DNA of 64,000 nucleotides from Hofstenia miamia (Eukaryota; Xenacoelomorpha; Acoela; Hofsteniidae): contig CABFPE010000035.1 of the NCBI GenBank assembly GCA_900660155.1, positions 42,463 through 106,462 of the forward strand, read 5' to 3'. The position numbers and the translations under genes were made by a program. Positions 47,071 through 57,842 of the stretch are shown piece after piece. Numbering within the stretch: the stretch's first letter is position 1; every line of letters starts with the position of its first letter. The notes under the pieces were generated by a model. That model was given only the letters and a program-made list of their open reading frames with translations, made no database searches and was not told the origin of the DNA.

Positions 47071-48560
47071 CTACAAACTACAACTGCATGTATTTAGAAA
47101 ATAATAATAAAATATGTATAATATAAATGTGTGTGTGTCCATGCGTGTGTGTGGCTTTCTAGGTGTATACAAAATTTTCGAATGAGTGTAGTGTGTTATG
47201 GTCACTAAGAATGCATTGTCTATTAAAAAGGAATCTTCACATTTTTTTTCTGAATTTCTTGTAGAATCTTCACATTTTTTTTCTGAATTTCTTGTAGTTT
47301 TTTCAATTTGAATTTCATTTTCTATCCTATTCCATATCTTAGTTGCTGTGTGTTGAAAGCTATTATATCTAAGCATAAGAATTAACGTTCGTATATTTTA
47401 ATATATTGTCTTTTGAATTTAAATAGTATTGATAACATATGCATTTGAATTTGGTAGTAGGAGATAATATTTTGTATTTTAGTCGATAGGTGGATGTATT
47501 GTCATGTTTTTGAGCAAAATTGAGTGTTTTAAGAGACCAATTAAAAGTTTTAGACAGAAGAATGCTATATTTTGAATTTAGATTGGTAAAGAGAAATGAG
47601 CAATATTGAAAGTGTGATAAGCAGAGAGAATTTATTAATTATTTGTGATATGCATTTGAAATATTTCGAAGATGGTAACGATACCTAATCCCAAAACACA
47701 TTTTTTTTTAATTTTTGACATTAAGAATTGTTCGACATTTTAATCAATGTCGATTTCAACACCTAAATAGCTGATGAATTCACTTTGCTTTTTTGGTACA
47801 TGATTTATATTAAGTTTTTTTGTGACTCTATTGAATGTCTTAGGAAAGAATATTATAAATTGTGTTTTTTAATATTTACTTTTAGATGATTATTTGTGAA
47901 ATATTTTGTTAAATTTTCTATATCATTTTGCAGGTATCTAATTGCATTAAAGGCATTTATATTAGTACTTATAAGACAGATATCATATGTGTGTTGATAA
48001 ATTTTACTGTATTTTACATTTTGGATTATGTCATTCACGTAGATTGCAAAAAGGATGAGACCTAAAACTGTCGCTTGAGGCACCCCACGGTCAGTTATAA
48101 TATATTTTGATTTGTTGCGATTAAGTATAACTCTTTGTTGTCGATTTTAAAGGAAGTTCATTATTAAGTTAATAGCTTTGTTATCAAAGTTATAATACGT
48201 TCATTTATCTTTAAGTATGTCAAAATTAATTGAGTAAAAGCTTTGCATAAATCAAGAATGGCAACGCTATTACATTTATTAAGGGCTAAATTAAATTTTA
48301 TTTGTTCTGATATTGATTGAATTGCATCTTGGGTGCTATAACCACTACGAAAACCAAATTGATTTTTCGAGAGAATATTCTCAGATTTCAAATAGGGGTT
48401 TATTTGATTATTTAATAATTTCTCGAACAGTTTACTAAAAGGATGGCTAATGGGTCTGTAACTATTTGCGCATAGAGGGACACCTTTTTTAAATAGAGGA
48501 CTTATACCTGATTTTTTGAAAATTTCAGGAAATTCGTTATCAATAATGCATTAGTTAAAT
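47071..48560 (-). mobile_element. degenerate LINE, CR1/Jockey superfamily
   Basis: Read from 48560 downwards: FPEIFKKSGISPLFKKG, NSYRPISHPFSKLFEKLL (about 48455-48410), LSKNQFGFRSGYSTQDAIQS (about 48370-48315), SVAILDLCKAF, then VPQATVLGLILFAIYVNDI (about 48090-48030), a decayed YADD region (IYQHTYDICLI), HLKVNIKKHN, and at the 3' end HTATKIWNRIENEIQ (about 47350). Order and spacing fit one element that has lost its frame and catalytic Asp pair. The 29.6 kb fragment is its closest relative here. Confidence 0.8.
47231..47296 (-). repeat. 33-bp in-frame tandem duplication in the LINE 3' region
   Basis: Two identical 33-bp units (47231-47263 and 47264-47296) duplicate the residues TRNSEKKCEDS on the minus strand. 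Perfect identity shows the duplication is recent compared with the decay of the element. Confidence 0.85.
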
Positions 48561-48904
48561 GCGAATAGCAGATGCTCACTAAAGATATGAAAAAAGCACT
48601 TAATGATAAAGATTGGAAGATTATAAGAGGCATTTGATTTATTTGTGTCTAAGTTTTTTATTATGGAAAAGAATTTTTTTCCGAGCATTTATTATATTTT
48701 TTTCCTTTTTTTATATTTTGGGAAATTGAAGTTGCCAGATTCTTTAAATGTTGTGTTTATGTGGTCTATTATTTTTGTTTTTTCTGTCTTAACTTCATTA
48801 TCAATTTTTTATTCGTTAATATCAGTTGAGATTCCTTTACTTTTCCCCAATATATCGCCATTTTTAGCTTGTAATAATAATTATTATTGCTAATATTATT
48901 CTTA
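48561..48904. other. 5' edge of the LINE relic and TAA-type microsatellite
   Basis: AT-rich. At 48870-48904 it becomes an imperfect (TAA)n/(TTA)n run that directly abuts the 3' end of the next LINE. Confidence 0.5.
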
Positions 48905-50035
48905 CTTTTCACTGCTTCATGCTGGTATCCCTCTCAGCTCAGAGAACTCACCAGTTCCCAGGAATTCTGAGAGCTTTCCTCAGGAATCTAGCTGTTCCTA
49001 ACAATGCTGCCTTCTATGCTACTGCCCCTCCCCACTTTGGTACTCCCAACTCCTTCTACCACTACCAGGACTATTTTAACCTTCTTTAACTTCCACAGTC
49101 TTTTTATTTCTTCTGCCAACTCCATGTACTTGTCTATCTTCTCTTTCTCCTTGTGTTCTACGTTTCTGTCCTTTGGTACTGCTATGTCTATCACTGTTCC
49201 CAATCTTTTCTCTTTGTCTACCACAGTACCACTACTATGTCTGGCCTCCGTGCTTCTATCACCTTGCTTCTCTGTATGTTGAAGTCCCACAGTATCTTAA
49301 CATTCTCATTTTCTATGACGCCCTGTGGCTTGTGCTCCTATCACTTGCCTCCTGTTTCTAACCCATGCTGCTTGCTCAAACTCCAGTGTACCATTCTTCC
49401 CATCCTTGTCATGCCTGAACTTATACTCATTCTGTGCCAACTTCTCACACCCTGCTATCAGATGGTCTACTCTCTCTGCCTCTTTCTTACATAGCCTACA
49501 CTTATTACTTACTTCTACTCTTCTGTCTATATGTTTCTTCACCAAGTTTGTTCTTATTGCTTGTTCCTCTGCTACCATTATCAGTGCTTCTGTTTCTCTT
49601 TTTAGTAATCCCTTCTTTAACCACTTGTTGCTCTCTTCTCTGTCACACTTTTCTGTGTTCCTCCAGTATTCTCCATGCATTGTCTTCTGCCTATACCTTG
49701 TTTGTCTCTCTGATTCCATCCTACTCTGGTATATCTTCTTTCCTTCACTCTCAGTTCTTATCTTCCGTAACTCCTTAGTGGCCTCCAGTACGGACCCCCT
49801 AAGGTTGCTCTTCTACATATTCCTTTAGCCCTAGTACTTCTGCTTCTACAGTTTTCTCCACACTTAGCAGCCCTTTCCCTCCCTTATGCCTTGCCATGTA
49901 CAGCCTATCTACATCTCCATTTAAGTTGAATGCTCTCTCTGCTGCCAGTATCTTCCTTGTCTCCATGTCTAATTCCCTCAGTTCATTCTTGTTCCACCTA
50001 ACTATTCCTGCCGAATTTTTCAACACATGTATTAA
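48905..50035 (-). mobile_element. R2/R4/Dong-like LINE, 3' part with RLE domain
   Basis: The minus strand shows, in order, a post-RT block (DVDRLYMARHKGGKGLLSVE, about 49910-49850), EYWRNTEKCDREESNKWLKKG, ETEALIMVAEEQAIRTN, a zinc-knuckle CRLC-x8-H-x4-C followed by LAQNEYKFRHDKDG (about 49490-49400), and then a restriction-like endonuclease domain, VVDKEKRLGTVIDIAVPKD, with EKIDKYMELAEEIKRLW (about 49225-49100). Endonuclease-like LINEs of this group normally read RPDI where this copy has HSSG, so the PD of the PD-(D/E)xK signature is lost. Frame breaks separate the blocks. It is much more GC-rich than its surroundings. Both sides are TAA/TTA microsatellite, the known target of Dong elements. 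Confidence 0.75.
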
Positions 50036-50095
50036 CTGCTTTTATTACTGCTAATATTATTATTATTATTAATATTATTAGTATTATTATTTAAG
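50036..50095. repeat. imperfect (TAA/TTA)n microsatellite
   Basis: The repeated ATT/TTA run forms the other flank of the Dong-like LINE. With the matching run at 48870-48904 it suggests insertion into a pre-existing trinucleotide repeat. Confidence 0.8.
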
Positions 50096-51700
50096 TAAGA
50101 AAGCACATCTGATAATCCAAGTAAGCGTAACAAAATAAGACTTTTTAATAATAGTTCAAAAGTTTAATAGGGAAAAAGATTTTTGACAGTGTCTTTTCAA
50201 TACCAGGTTTTCTGATTGAAGTTTTTCTTTGGTATATGTTGATCTTCCTGTGATAGCTCAATTTTTATCAATTTCTTTATAAATGAATAAATATCATTTT
50301 AGTTTTTAATAATTCAAATTCCTATACTTATTTTTTAATGATAACATCTTTAATTAGAAACATTTAAACACCACAGCATGTAAATTTTAATGAATGCTTT
50401 TCATTGAAATATATTATTTCTTTTATATAGTTATCAAACTGGGCTAGTATGGTTGTAATTGTAAATGTGTTACATCATTATAAAGCTGAAGTATAACTTC
50501 TTAAAATCTACATTTCCTATGATCTGCAAGCTAATCGTTTATCAATATTTACTCTCACTTAAAAATTTTTAATTTTATATATCTGTATAATATTAAGCAG
50601 GGGCGTATCCAGGAATAAACATCTGAGAAGGTGCCATGTTCTAATCTATCATTACCAAAGTTGATTCATTCTTCCATTTTAAAAGTAAATTGGAAATGTT
50701 GTCATGGACAAAGCACATTTAAACTTTACTACTATGGGAAATAGTTCATGAAATTTTACAATGAAAATAACGTTCTGGAAATAGAAATTTAGAAATTAAT
50801 TTGTTTTTGTGTTTATATTTCTTTTTAATGACATATTATATTCCATAGGTTAATATTCACCCTACACCCATCGCGAATTTAGACTTTCGAACCCGTCCTG
50901 TAAAACCCCCTTATCTTAGCCAAGGTAAATATGAGAATTGATTTCCATTTCTCAACTCAGCTCACATTTAAATCTTTGCTATATTTTTTTGCGAAATTAC
51001 ACTCATACCTGCAATGCTGTAATGTATTTATAGCTATCCAAACATATTAAAATTGCTAATAAGATTTGCGATTTTTATAGAATGCTTGGTACAAATTTGC
51101 ATGTATTTGCCAGAACATGGATACAATTTTTATGCTCTAGATTCTATATTATTCAAAACATTTCTAAAATTTATCAAAAGTAAATTCACATGTTTTTGTT
51201 AATTCCGTTGTGAAGTCATTAATTGTGCTATAATTGATATTTTAAAATTCAAATAAATCAATTCTTAAATCTGTTCTACCAATGACTTTGCAATGTAATT
51301 ATGAATTTTTTTCAACTACACAATTTATATGTGCGGTGAAAATTACTATTATTTATATTAATGAATTTACATTAAGGTCAACAGAATTAAAAACAGCTTC
51401 GCTGCTAACTCTTTTTTGTGAAAGCAGCGGAGATCCCTTGCATTTGCGACCATTTGCAATATTCTTTAATGAAAGTGGAATATCGAAAAGTTATTCATCC
51501 AAATTTAAATTTTATATCAATACTGCTCTGTAGTAGTTCATAGTTGATCATTAATAAATCATTTTCAACAGTTAGTAGTTGAATTTCCTCGCAAAATACT
51601 TAAAAAATTCGAGAACTTTAACGAATTTCAAAGACAATTTGGCAAATTTGTTTAATGCTATAAAAAGAATCTATGTGAAGAACTGAACACTAACTTTGTA
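50096..51700. other. AT-rich sequence with one hAT-like terminus
   Basis: At 50598 the sequence reads CAGGGGCGTATCCAGGAATA, a common 5' end of hAT-type non-autonomous elements. A right end was not found. An 83-codon plus frame at 51282-51533 has no recognised motif. Confidence 0.4.
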
Positions 51701-51759
51701 AATGAGGCGACTCAAACAGAAAAGTGTGAGAATATACAACGTAAAAAGCATTTCATAAG

Positions 51760-52293
51760 AAGCCATTGCATGATAATGCTTCAAAATTTTTTAATTGGAG
51801 ACTCACGTTTAAAAATCATAAGCTCTAAATAACGTTTGAGAGATGAATATGTTACTAATGTGCATACATACAGAGAAGCGAAAACGGATGATATAAATAG
51901 CATTGTTTAAGCAATATGATAAAAGCCTAAAAATATCATAATTAGTGTTGTCATTAATATCTTGGAAAATATTAGTACTGAAAATATAAAATCAAAAGAG
52001 GATAAGCTTAAGGAATACTGGAATTGGTTCGCCAATTCTGTGACCTTCACAGAAATTGTCAATTCAAAATCTGTAATGACACGCAAATGCGCAGTATTGA
52101 AGAAATTAACACGTATGTTAATCAAATGGGACATACTGTTAATTTCGCAGAAATATTTTCCAAAAACAGTTTATTACTTGCCAAAGATGGGAGTCATTTT
52201 TCCAATTTTGGAATTGCACAATTTGTGCTTGCTATAAAGCGCGTATTTCACATCAAGCGGCCTAACAAGTTTCGGAAAAAAAATCTTCAATAA
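51760..52293 (+). pseudogene. SGNH/GDSL-hydrolase-like domain, decayed
   Basis: One plus frame has FLIGDSRLKII (about 51788), the GDS block carrying the nucleophile Ser of SGNH hydrolases. The same frame continues through stops to NIKSKEDKLKEYWNWF (about 51985). A second frame then gives SIEEINTYVNQMGHTVNFAE and LLLAKDGSHFSNFGIAQFV, in which DGSH fits the catalytic DxxH block. The order and the spacing of about 130 codons fit the fold. SGNH domains occur in ORF1 of CR1-type LINEs and in host genes. With no RT nearby I cannot decide between them. Several stops and a frame change show it is dead. Confidence 0.5.
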
Positions 52294-52443
52294 AAGTAGC
52301 AAAAGCTCTCATTCAAACAAAGATACACAAGGTGCTTAAAAAATTGTAAAAATGATACTTTCAAAAGAAAATTTAGCTTTGATACCTATTATTCAAGACT
52401 AATTTTACTTAATAATAATGTTCACTAAAATCCGGGATCCATT

Positions 52444-52719
52444 GTGCATGACCAGGGAGAAATCCCAAAAATGCTTAATTACTCAATAAAAAAGTTAAAA
52501 ATTTTAGGATTCAATGCACCTGAATTGTTTAGTGAGATGCCTCTAGAATTTAGAAATACGCTCCAACCAAAAGGACTTGTTAAAACATATTTTCTTGAAC
52601 AAGACAGTACTCGTAAAAAGTATTCTCAAATGCTCCCTAAATTTTCAATTGATTTATATTGTAATATGTTTTGTAATGAATTTGTAGTTTATAGATATGT
52701 TTTAGATAAAAAGCCTTGA
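52444..52719 (+). CDS. open frame downstream of the SGNH relic, unknown
   Basis: 91 codons from an ATG to TGA, including KMLNYSIKKLKILGFNAPEL, EMPLEFRNTLQPKGLVKTYF and NEFVVYRYVLDKKP. The composition looks like a degraded protein, not random AT-rich DNA. It lies 150 bp after the SGNH relic on the same strand and may be the C-terminal part of the same gene or element. I do not recognise a family. Confidence 0.3.
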   Translation: MHDQGEIPKMLNYSIKKLKILGFNAPELFSEMPLEFRNTLQPKGLVKTYFLEQDSTRKKYSQMLPKFSIDLYCNMFCNEFVVYRYVLDKKP

Positions 52720-53210
52720 AATGTAGTATCAATAAATTGCCTTAGTAGAAGTAAAAGAAGCCAAAATCATCACTTTCTAAATTTAAGAAATTTGACTAAC
52801 ATATCGGCCAATAATTTTTGTTATATTAGTTTCTTGCTTTACAATATTTTGTCAGCCAATTAAAACACTCTAAATTAGAATGGCTTATAAATTCAACGAT
52901 TTTTATAATTGATAGCCAATGTGATGAATTCCAGTCGAGGCTGCAGCTATGACGCACAAGACGAGGAATGGTATACTAACCACGTATCTGCACAAACGAT
53001 TACATAAAACTCGAATTCAGATTTAACCAATTTCTAATTTGATATTTCACCTCAAACTTTTCACTACAAGCTTTTTTTGGATGATGTGTAGAAAATATTT
53101 ATCTATTCCTAACAATTACTCTTAAAATCATTTACTTATAAATGTTGCAAAAGCACAGCATTGCTACGATATTTTATATAAGTGTAATCGATGTCTCCTC
53201 TTTTTTCAAA

Positions 53211-53244
<34 letters not shown>

Positions 53245-54852
53245 TCTGTGAATAAGTTGCCTAGATACGTAATCGGATGGTACACGCTTGTTTTTTAATT
53301 GTTGGGTTATTTACAAATTGTCTCAGTTTTTTAACTATCTATTCAATGAAGCTCAACAATTCTGCAACAATATACCTTCAAGGTTTCTTTTTAATAATTT
53401 GTTATAAATTTTATTTAAATTTAAAATAGTAGAGATGTATTATTGATTAAGGCACTAATACTTGTCACCAAAAATCTAAACAGATCATCAATATTCATAA
53501 GCAACATGTTCAATGTTTATAAAATATACTGATATATATATATATATATACATATAATGGAACTCCTATTCCCGAGAATTCCTCTTCAATTGAACAAAAA
53601 AATGATGCTAAAATGCAATAAGTCACAATTGAAATTCTTCAAAAATGTACTTAAGCGCTACATCATATTTTTATAATAAAAAATTATTTCACTCCAACAG
53701 ATTTAAAAATGTTGTGCCAAGCACTTGTTTTTAATAAGTTTATATAATGCTTAGAAAGAAAGCTTTGTCAAACAATATAATATTTAATGTTCATCCAATT
53801 TCAGATCTGATCTTAGAACATGACAAACGCCTATTTACTAAAATATCAAAAATTTATCATTTTCTATCAAGAAGTTCAGATTAAGGAATCTTCAATCAAA
53901 AAAATATTAACAAAACATTTGAACTCCCAAAAATGCATTTCAAAAAATATTTTCGATATATACCGGCATATATATATCAAGAGTGAGCGTGACATTTCTG
54001 ATGGAGATCCTTCAATTTTTTCACATGTGTTACACTTTTATTCTAGATTTGATTAAATTTTATTCATCATATGCTTGTCCACACGTATGATCACAATTTT
54101 ACAGATTGTTTAGAAATTTTTTTTGTGTTTTTGAGTTGTTTACTGTACAGCTATCATTGAGAATATCTGGAAAACATAGATTTCCTGAGTTTTTTCAAGA
54201 GCGGAAGAGAATAAATGATTGACAATAAATTTTGTTTGTCAATATTTAGCATTTAATTTTTCTGTAAAATTCAATAAAAATATCTGAGCATTTAAAATAT
54301 AGTCTAAAGTTAGAGGTTATTTTGTCAAACCTTTTTATTAAATAACAATTATTCAGCTACTTTATCAGAATGCTAAATTTTTTTAATCATCGTTCTAGCG
54401 CACTTAGATTTCTACAATGACATGTACCATAAAGAAGACTGTAGTTTGGCAAAAATTACTAATGCCGTTGATGAAATATTTTAATAGGAAAAGAATAAAC
54501 TGATATAAAATCTTCAAATTTTCCTTTTCACTGTCTATCGTTTCACAAATTTTTTCATGTTTACATTATATAAAATAAACTGGTTTCGACAATCTAAATT
54601 ATGCTCATAAAAGCAATGATAGAAATCAATGGAATTTCACTACATTTGATAAATATTCCATGCATTTTCTGAAACAGATTTAATAAAATCATGTTTTGTA
54701 GCTTCTTCTTTTCTTGATGCAGATGGCTTCACTGATTTAGTGATTTGTCGATAATTTGATCTTAGTAGTTTATAGAAATTCTCTTTCTAGCTTTCTTAAA
54801 ATGTTTTGAAATCCGCGATAAATTAGCTACTGCTCTGTAAATTTTAACATTA
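52720..54852. other. AT-rich sequence without supported genes
   Basis: (TA)n tracts at about 53213-53243 and 53533-53550. A 78-codon plus frame at 53820-54056 shows no domain. Confidence 0.5.
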
Positions 54853-54880
54853 CTAGGAAACTGCCCGTGCTATGCACGGA
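54853..54880 (-). mobile_element. Helitron 3' terminus
   Basis: On the minus strand a hairpin CCGTGC-ATA-GCACGG (54879-54865) is followed 8 bases later by CTAG at 54856-54853 and then a host T. A short GC hairpin about 10 bases before a CTRR end, followed by T, is the standard 3' end of Helitron rolling-circle transposons. The GTGC/GCACGGGCAGTTT words are also seen in Helitrons of other animals. The element would extend to higher coordinates. Its 5' TC end was not located and no Rep/helicase coding is seen, so it is a non-autonomous or truncated copy. Confidence 0.6.
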
Positions 54881-55758
54881 AAGTTCAATGGGCTGTATTA
54901 GATATTTAATAAATGATTAAATTTTAAACAAACCATATGTTGTCTTTAAAAATTTTAGGAACGAAATATATAATAAATGTGATCATCATACATTGTTAAA
55001 ACGATTTTTATTCCCAATTTTAACATATGACCAATTAAAATTATAATCACAGTCAAATCATAGTAACACCTAATGAAAATGAGTGCATAGAACAACAACA
55101 AAATCGAGTCCATTATAGATTAAAATCTGAACAATTATTCTTAATTATAGGTTTGATTACACTATGCTTTGCGATTTCAGGAAATATTCCAGATTCAAAT
55201 GATTAATTTATAACATTTGTTAACCGGAAGGCAATATTATGTAAAGCATCAATGTCTTACCTTATCATATTAATGAAATAGTATCAAGTTGCATCATTTA
55301 ATAACATTAATATGCTAATAGTTAATGCAACTGACATTGGAAGAAAGTCTGAAAATGTTACATTAGATGAATAAAAAGAAGGAATGGGATAATCACATGC
55401 AGAATATGCTCTAATTTTACTGTTGAAATAATCAGAATTAATCTCATAATAAATAATATTGTAAGTGTTCAAAAATTTCAGTGGTTTAATCATAGAATCC
55501 ATCCTTTACTTTAACCATAAATCTTCAAATTAAATATATTCATAGTATTTTAGCCTTAGCGGTTTGGGACAGTGTCTCTATAATATTTGATGGTCCAGTA
55601 GATATTACCCAAGGAAAAAAATTTCTAGATTGGAACGTTCCAGATCAATATTTTCTTCAATAAATCGGTAATATTTTACTATACATAAACGCCTTGTTAA
55701 CTTGATAGAACTGCCCTACTTATTGAACAGGTAGTGTCAAGCCCTAAAAATATGATGT
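54881..55758. other. probable Helitron body, non-coding
   Basis: AT-rich sequence to the right of the Helitron end. How much of it belongs to the element is unknown. No coding blocks. Confidence 0.35.
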
Positions 55759-55938
55759 GACATTAGCAGAGGCGTACACAGGATTTTCTGACGGGGGTAT
55801 CATATTTATGATCAAGTAAGTCACCATTTTGGAAATACTTTAGTTTTTAATTTTTTTATTTAATCAATCAAAATCAATTTTGAAAACCTGATGGGTGCAT
55901 TCCACCATGTCGTCCTTGCGTACGCTACTGGATATTAG
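55759..55938. mobile_element. short hAT-type MITE with 8-bp duplication
   Basis: The element spans 55767-55930 (164 bp), starting CAGAGGCGTAC and ending with the complement of CAGTAGCGTACGC. The flanks GACATTAG (55759-55766) and GATATTAG (55931-55938) differ at one of eight bases, consistent with a target duplication slightly aged after insertion. There is no coding capacity. Confidence 0.78.
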
Positions 55939-56178
55939 TAATGGATTCATAGATTCAACGTCACATATAATTTGTATCTAAAAACTATTTGAATTGTATT
56001 TATATATACGAAATTTTTTCTTTTAATTCCATAATTTGCATATTCATTAACTTTATTTGTACTGACATTTAACTTTGTGAATATATATATTATATTATAT
56101 TATACTATGACTGTGCCTTTATGTTTTCTAATGTGAGAAAACTCTGTAACGTTGTATTTAGAGATTAGCATAGATTGA
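55939..56178. other. sequence upstream of the GPCR relic
   Basis: AT-rich. No TM1-TM2 coding was found here. If the receptor had an upstream exon it is not in this stretch. Confidence 0.4.
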
Positions 56179-56776
56179 GCAACTACTGGAGTCGCTCATT
56201 GGATTATAGTTGTTATTACTCTTGACAGACTTATAGCAGTTTGTGCACCAATATCATACAAAGGCTATTTTTGCTTTACAGAAATATCATGTTGTTGTTA
56301 TATTCAGTTGCATATCAATTGCATTGCCTTGCATGTTTGTTTTCCAAGAATGTGCCAATGGAATATGCGCTGTACGGCCAGCATGGAAGGACACTCAGAT
56401 TGTTTTTATGCTTACATTTATTCAAGTAATAATCCCTAGGATTTTCGTAATGACTTGCAACATTACGATTGGAGTTAAAATTTCATTAAGAAATGAAGAC
56501 TCCAAATAAAAAAACAGTGGTATTGATAGACTATTATTCATTATTTCTTTCAGCTTTTTCATATTCATCACAGTCGCGGAGGTTACATATGTTTTCGTTT
56601 ATCACTCTTGGTTTCTTGACAAATGCTCATTGCTTTCTGCGAGTTTGACCATTGTTATAAGTTCAGCTCATGTAACTAATAATGGCGTGAATTTTTTTCT
56701 ATATATTTTGCTTGGGAAAACCTTTAGAGAACGATTTATCAGCCTCTTCTTTAGCTTTTTTAATAAAGTATGTTAG
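56179..56776 (+). pseudogene. class A GPCR remnant, TM3 to C-terminus
   Basis: One frame gives the end of TM3, ATTGVAHWIIVVITLDRLIA, with DRL at the DRY position and a following VCAP. A shift of frame near 56240-56260 leads into TM4 (YHVVVIFSCISIALPCMFVF), an extracellular Cys, TM5 (IQVIIPRIFVMTCNITIGVK), then one TAA (56507-56509) in the third intracellular loop. The same frame continues with TM6 (LLFIISFSFFIFITVAEVTY) and TM7 (VTNNGVNFFLYILLGKTFRE), ending at TAG 56774-56776. NFFLY stands for NPxxY, as in many invertebrate FMRFamide-type peptide receptors. TM1-TM2 are missing. The break and the stop indicate a pseudogene, unless they are sequencing errors. Confidence 0.72.
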
Positions 56777-56807
56777 CAAATAAATTATACATATAATATA
56801 TATATAT

Positions 56808-56941
56808 NNNNNNNNNNNNNNNNNNNNNNNNNNNNNNNNNNNNNNNNNNNNNNNNNNNNNNNNNNNNNNNNNNNNNNNNNNNNNNNNNNNNNNNNNNNNN
56901 NNNNNNNNNNNNNNNNNNNNNNNNNNNNNNNNNNNNNNNNN
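56808..56941. other. assembly gap of 134 N inside a (TA)n tract
   Basis: The gap is flanked on both sides by TATATA. The length is not a round number, so it is probably estimated from read pairs. Confidence 0.97.
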
Positions 56942-57059
56942 TATATATATATAATTTATAACACCTCAATAACTTGTATTTGAGTAATCTGCTTAGATAT
57001 TTCTGTCAATTTTGAAATGAAAAGTGTTTGAGCACGCTTGCGAAATGCACGTTCACACT

Positions 57060-57420
57060 ATTAACCTTCAACAGCCTGGCTTCCTTTTTAAAGGCCAAAA
57101 CGTTTTTCCACATTTACAAAGAATATTATCAGAGCCTATTAGCAAATTTTAAAATCTTGGGGCATGAGAGGTCTATTGGGAAACATACTTTAATACAATC
57201 TTGAAAATTTCTCATTAAAGTGTATTGCTGGGTCTGAGGTTGTTGAAAAGATTAACACGTTTTCTTTGAAAATGTCGAATTTTTGAAAAAGATTTAAATT
57301 CTGTCCATACCTAATGTTCATGTATTTACAAGGTTTTGAGCCCATGGAAGCAACAAAGAACTGTGACTCTTTCTTAATATTTGCAAAAATACTCCAAATC
57401 CACTCAGACGCGCCGTGCGC
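57060..57420 (+). repeat. dispersed repeat, inverted partner at 62810-63130
   Basis: Shares long words with the reverse complement of 62810-63130, such as TTGAGCCCATGGAAGCAACA, ATTTACAAAGAAT and GGGCATGAG, with several indels between them. It is non-coding. The two inverted copies lie on either side of the second transporter gene. Confidence 0.75.
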
Positions 57421-57639
57421 AAAGTCAGAGGTCGCGGTTTCGAAGGTGTTTTCAGGTTCAGCAAAGCTTTAGCTGTTTTTAAGCTATAAGTGTTTAAAAA
57501 AATTTTCTAGGATAATTTTTTAAAAATCCCTGGGCTGTTTAATATTAAATTTGAATGCAACGTTTCAAAATTTAAATTTAAATTTTCAATACACTAATTG
57601 TCAGCTCCTACTTTTTAGATTCAGTTGATTAATATTTTC

Positions 57640-57805
57640 GATATGTTGTTTCAATTTGTGCTAATAGTATAAGTAAACATAATGCTAGTATTTGAAAATT
57701 TGCAAAAAGTATAATCACAAGTAATGGCTAAACATGATCCATTAGTTATCTAGCTGTAAAATATGCACATATCGACTTTCACTATAGTAATTAACCAGTA
57801 TATAC
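57640..57805 (-). repeat. inverted copy of the 46605-46770 repeat
   Basis: Reverse complement of the 46.6 kb repeat at roughly 85% by eye, again with a (TA)n tract (57821-57842) at the same side. Confidence 0.75.
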
Positions 57806-57842
57806 ACATTTAAGATGCGTATATATATATATATATATATAT

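Noticed and set aside
49004-49828. Several plus-strand frames of 60-167 codons
   Set aside because: They are antisense to the R2/R4/Dong-like LINE, whose protein blocks are on the minus strand.
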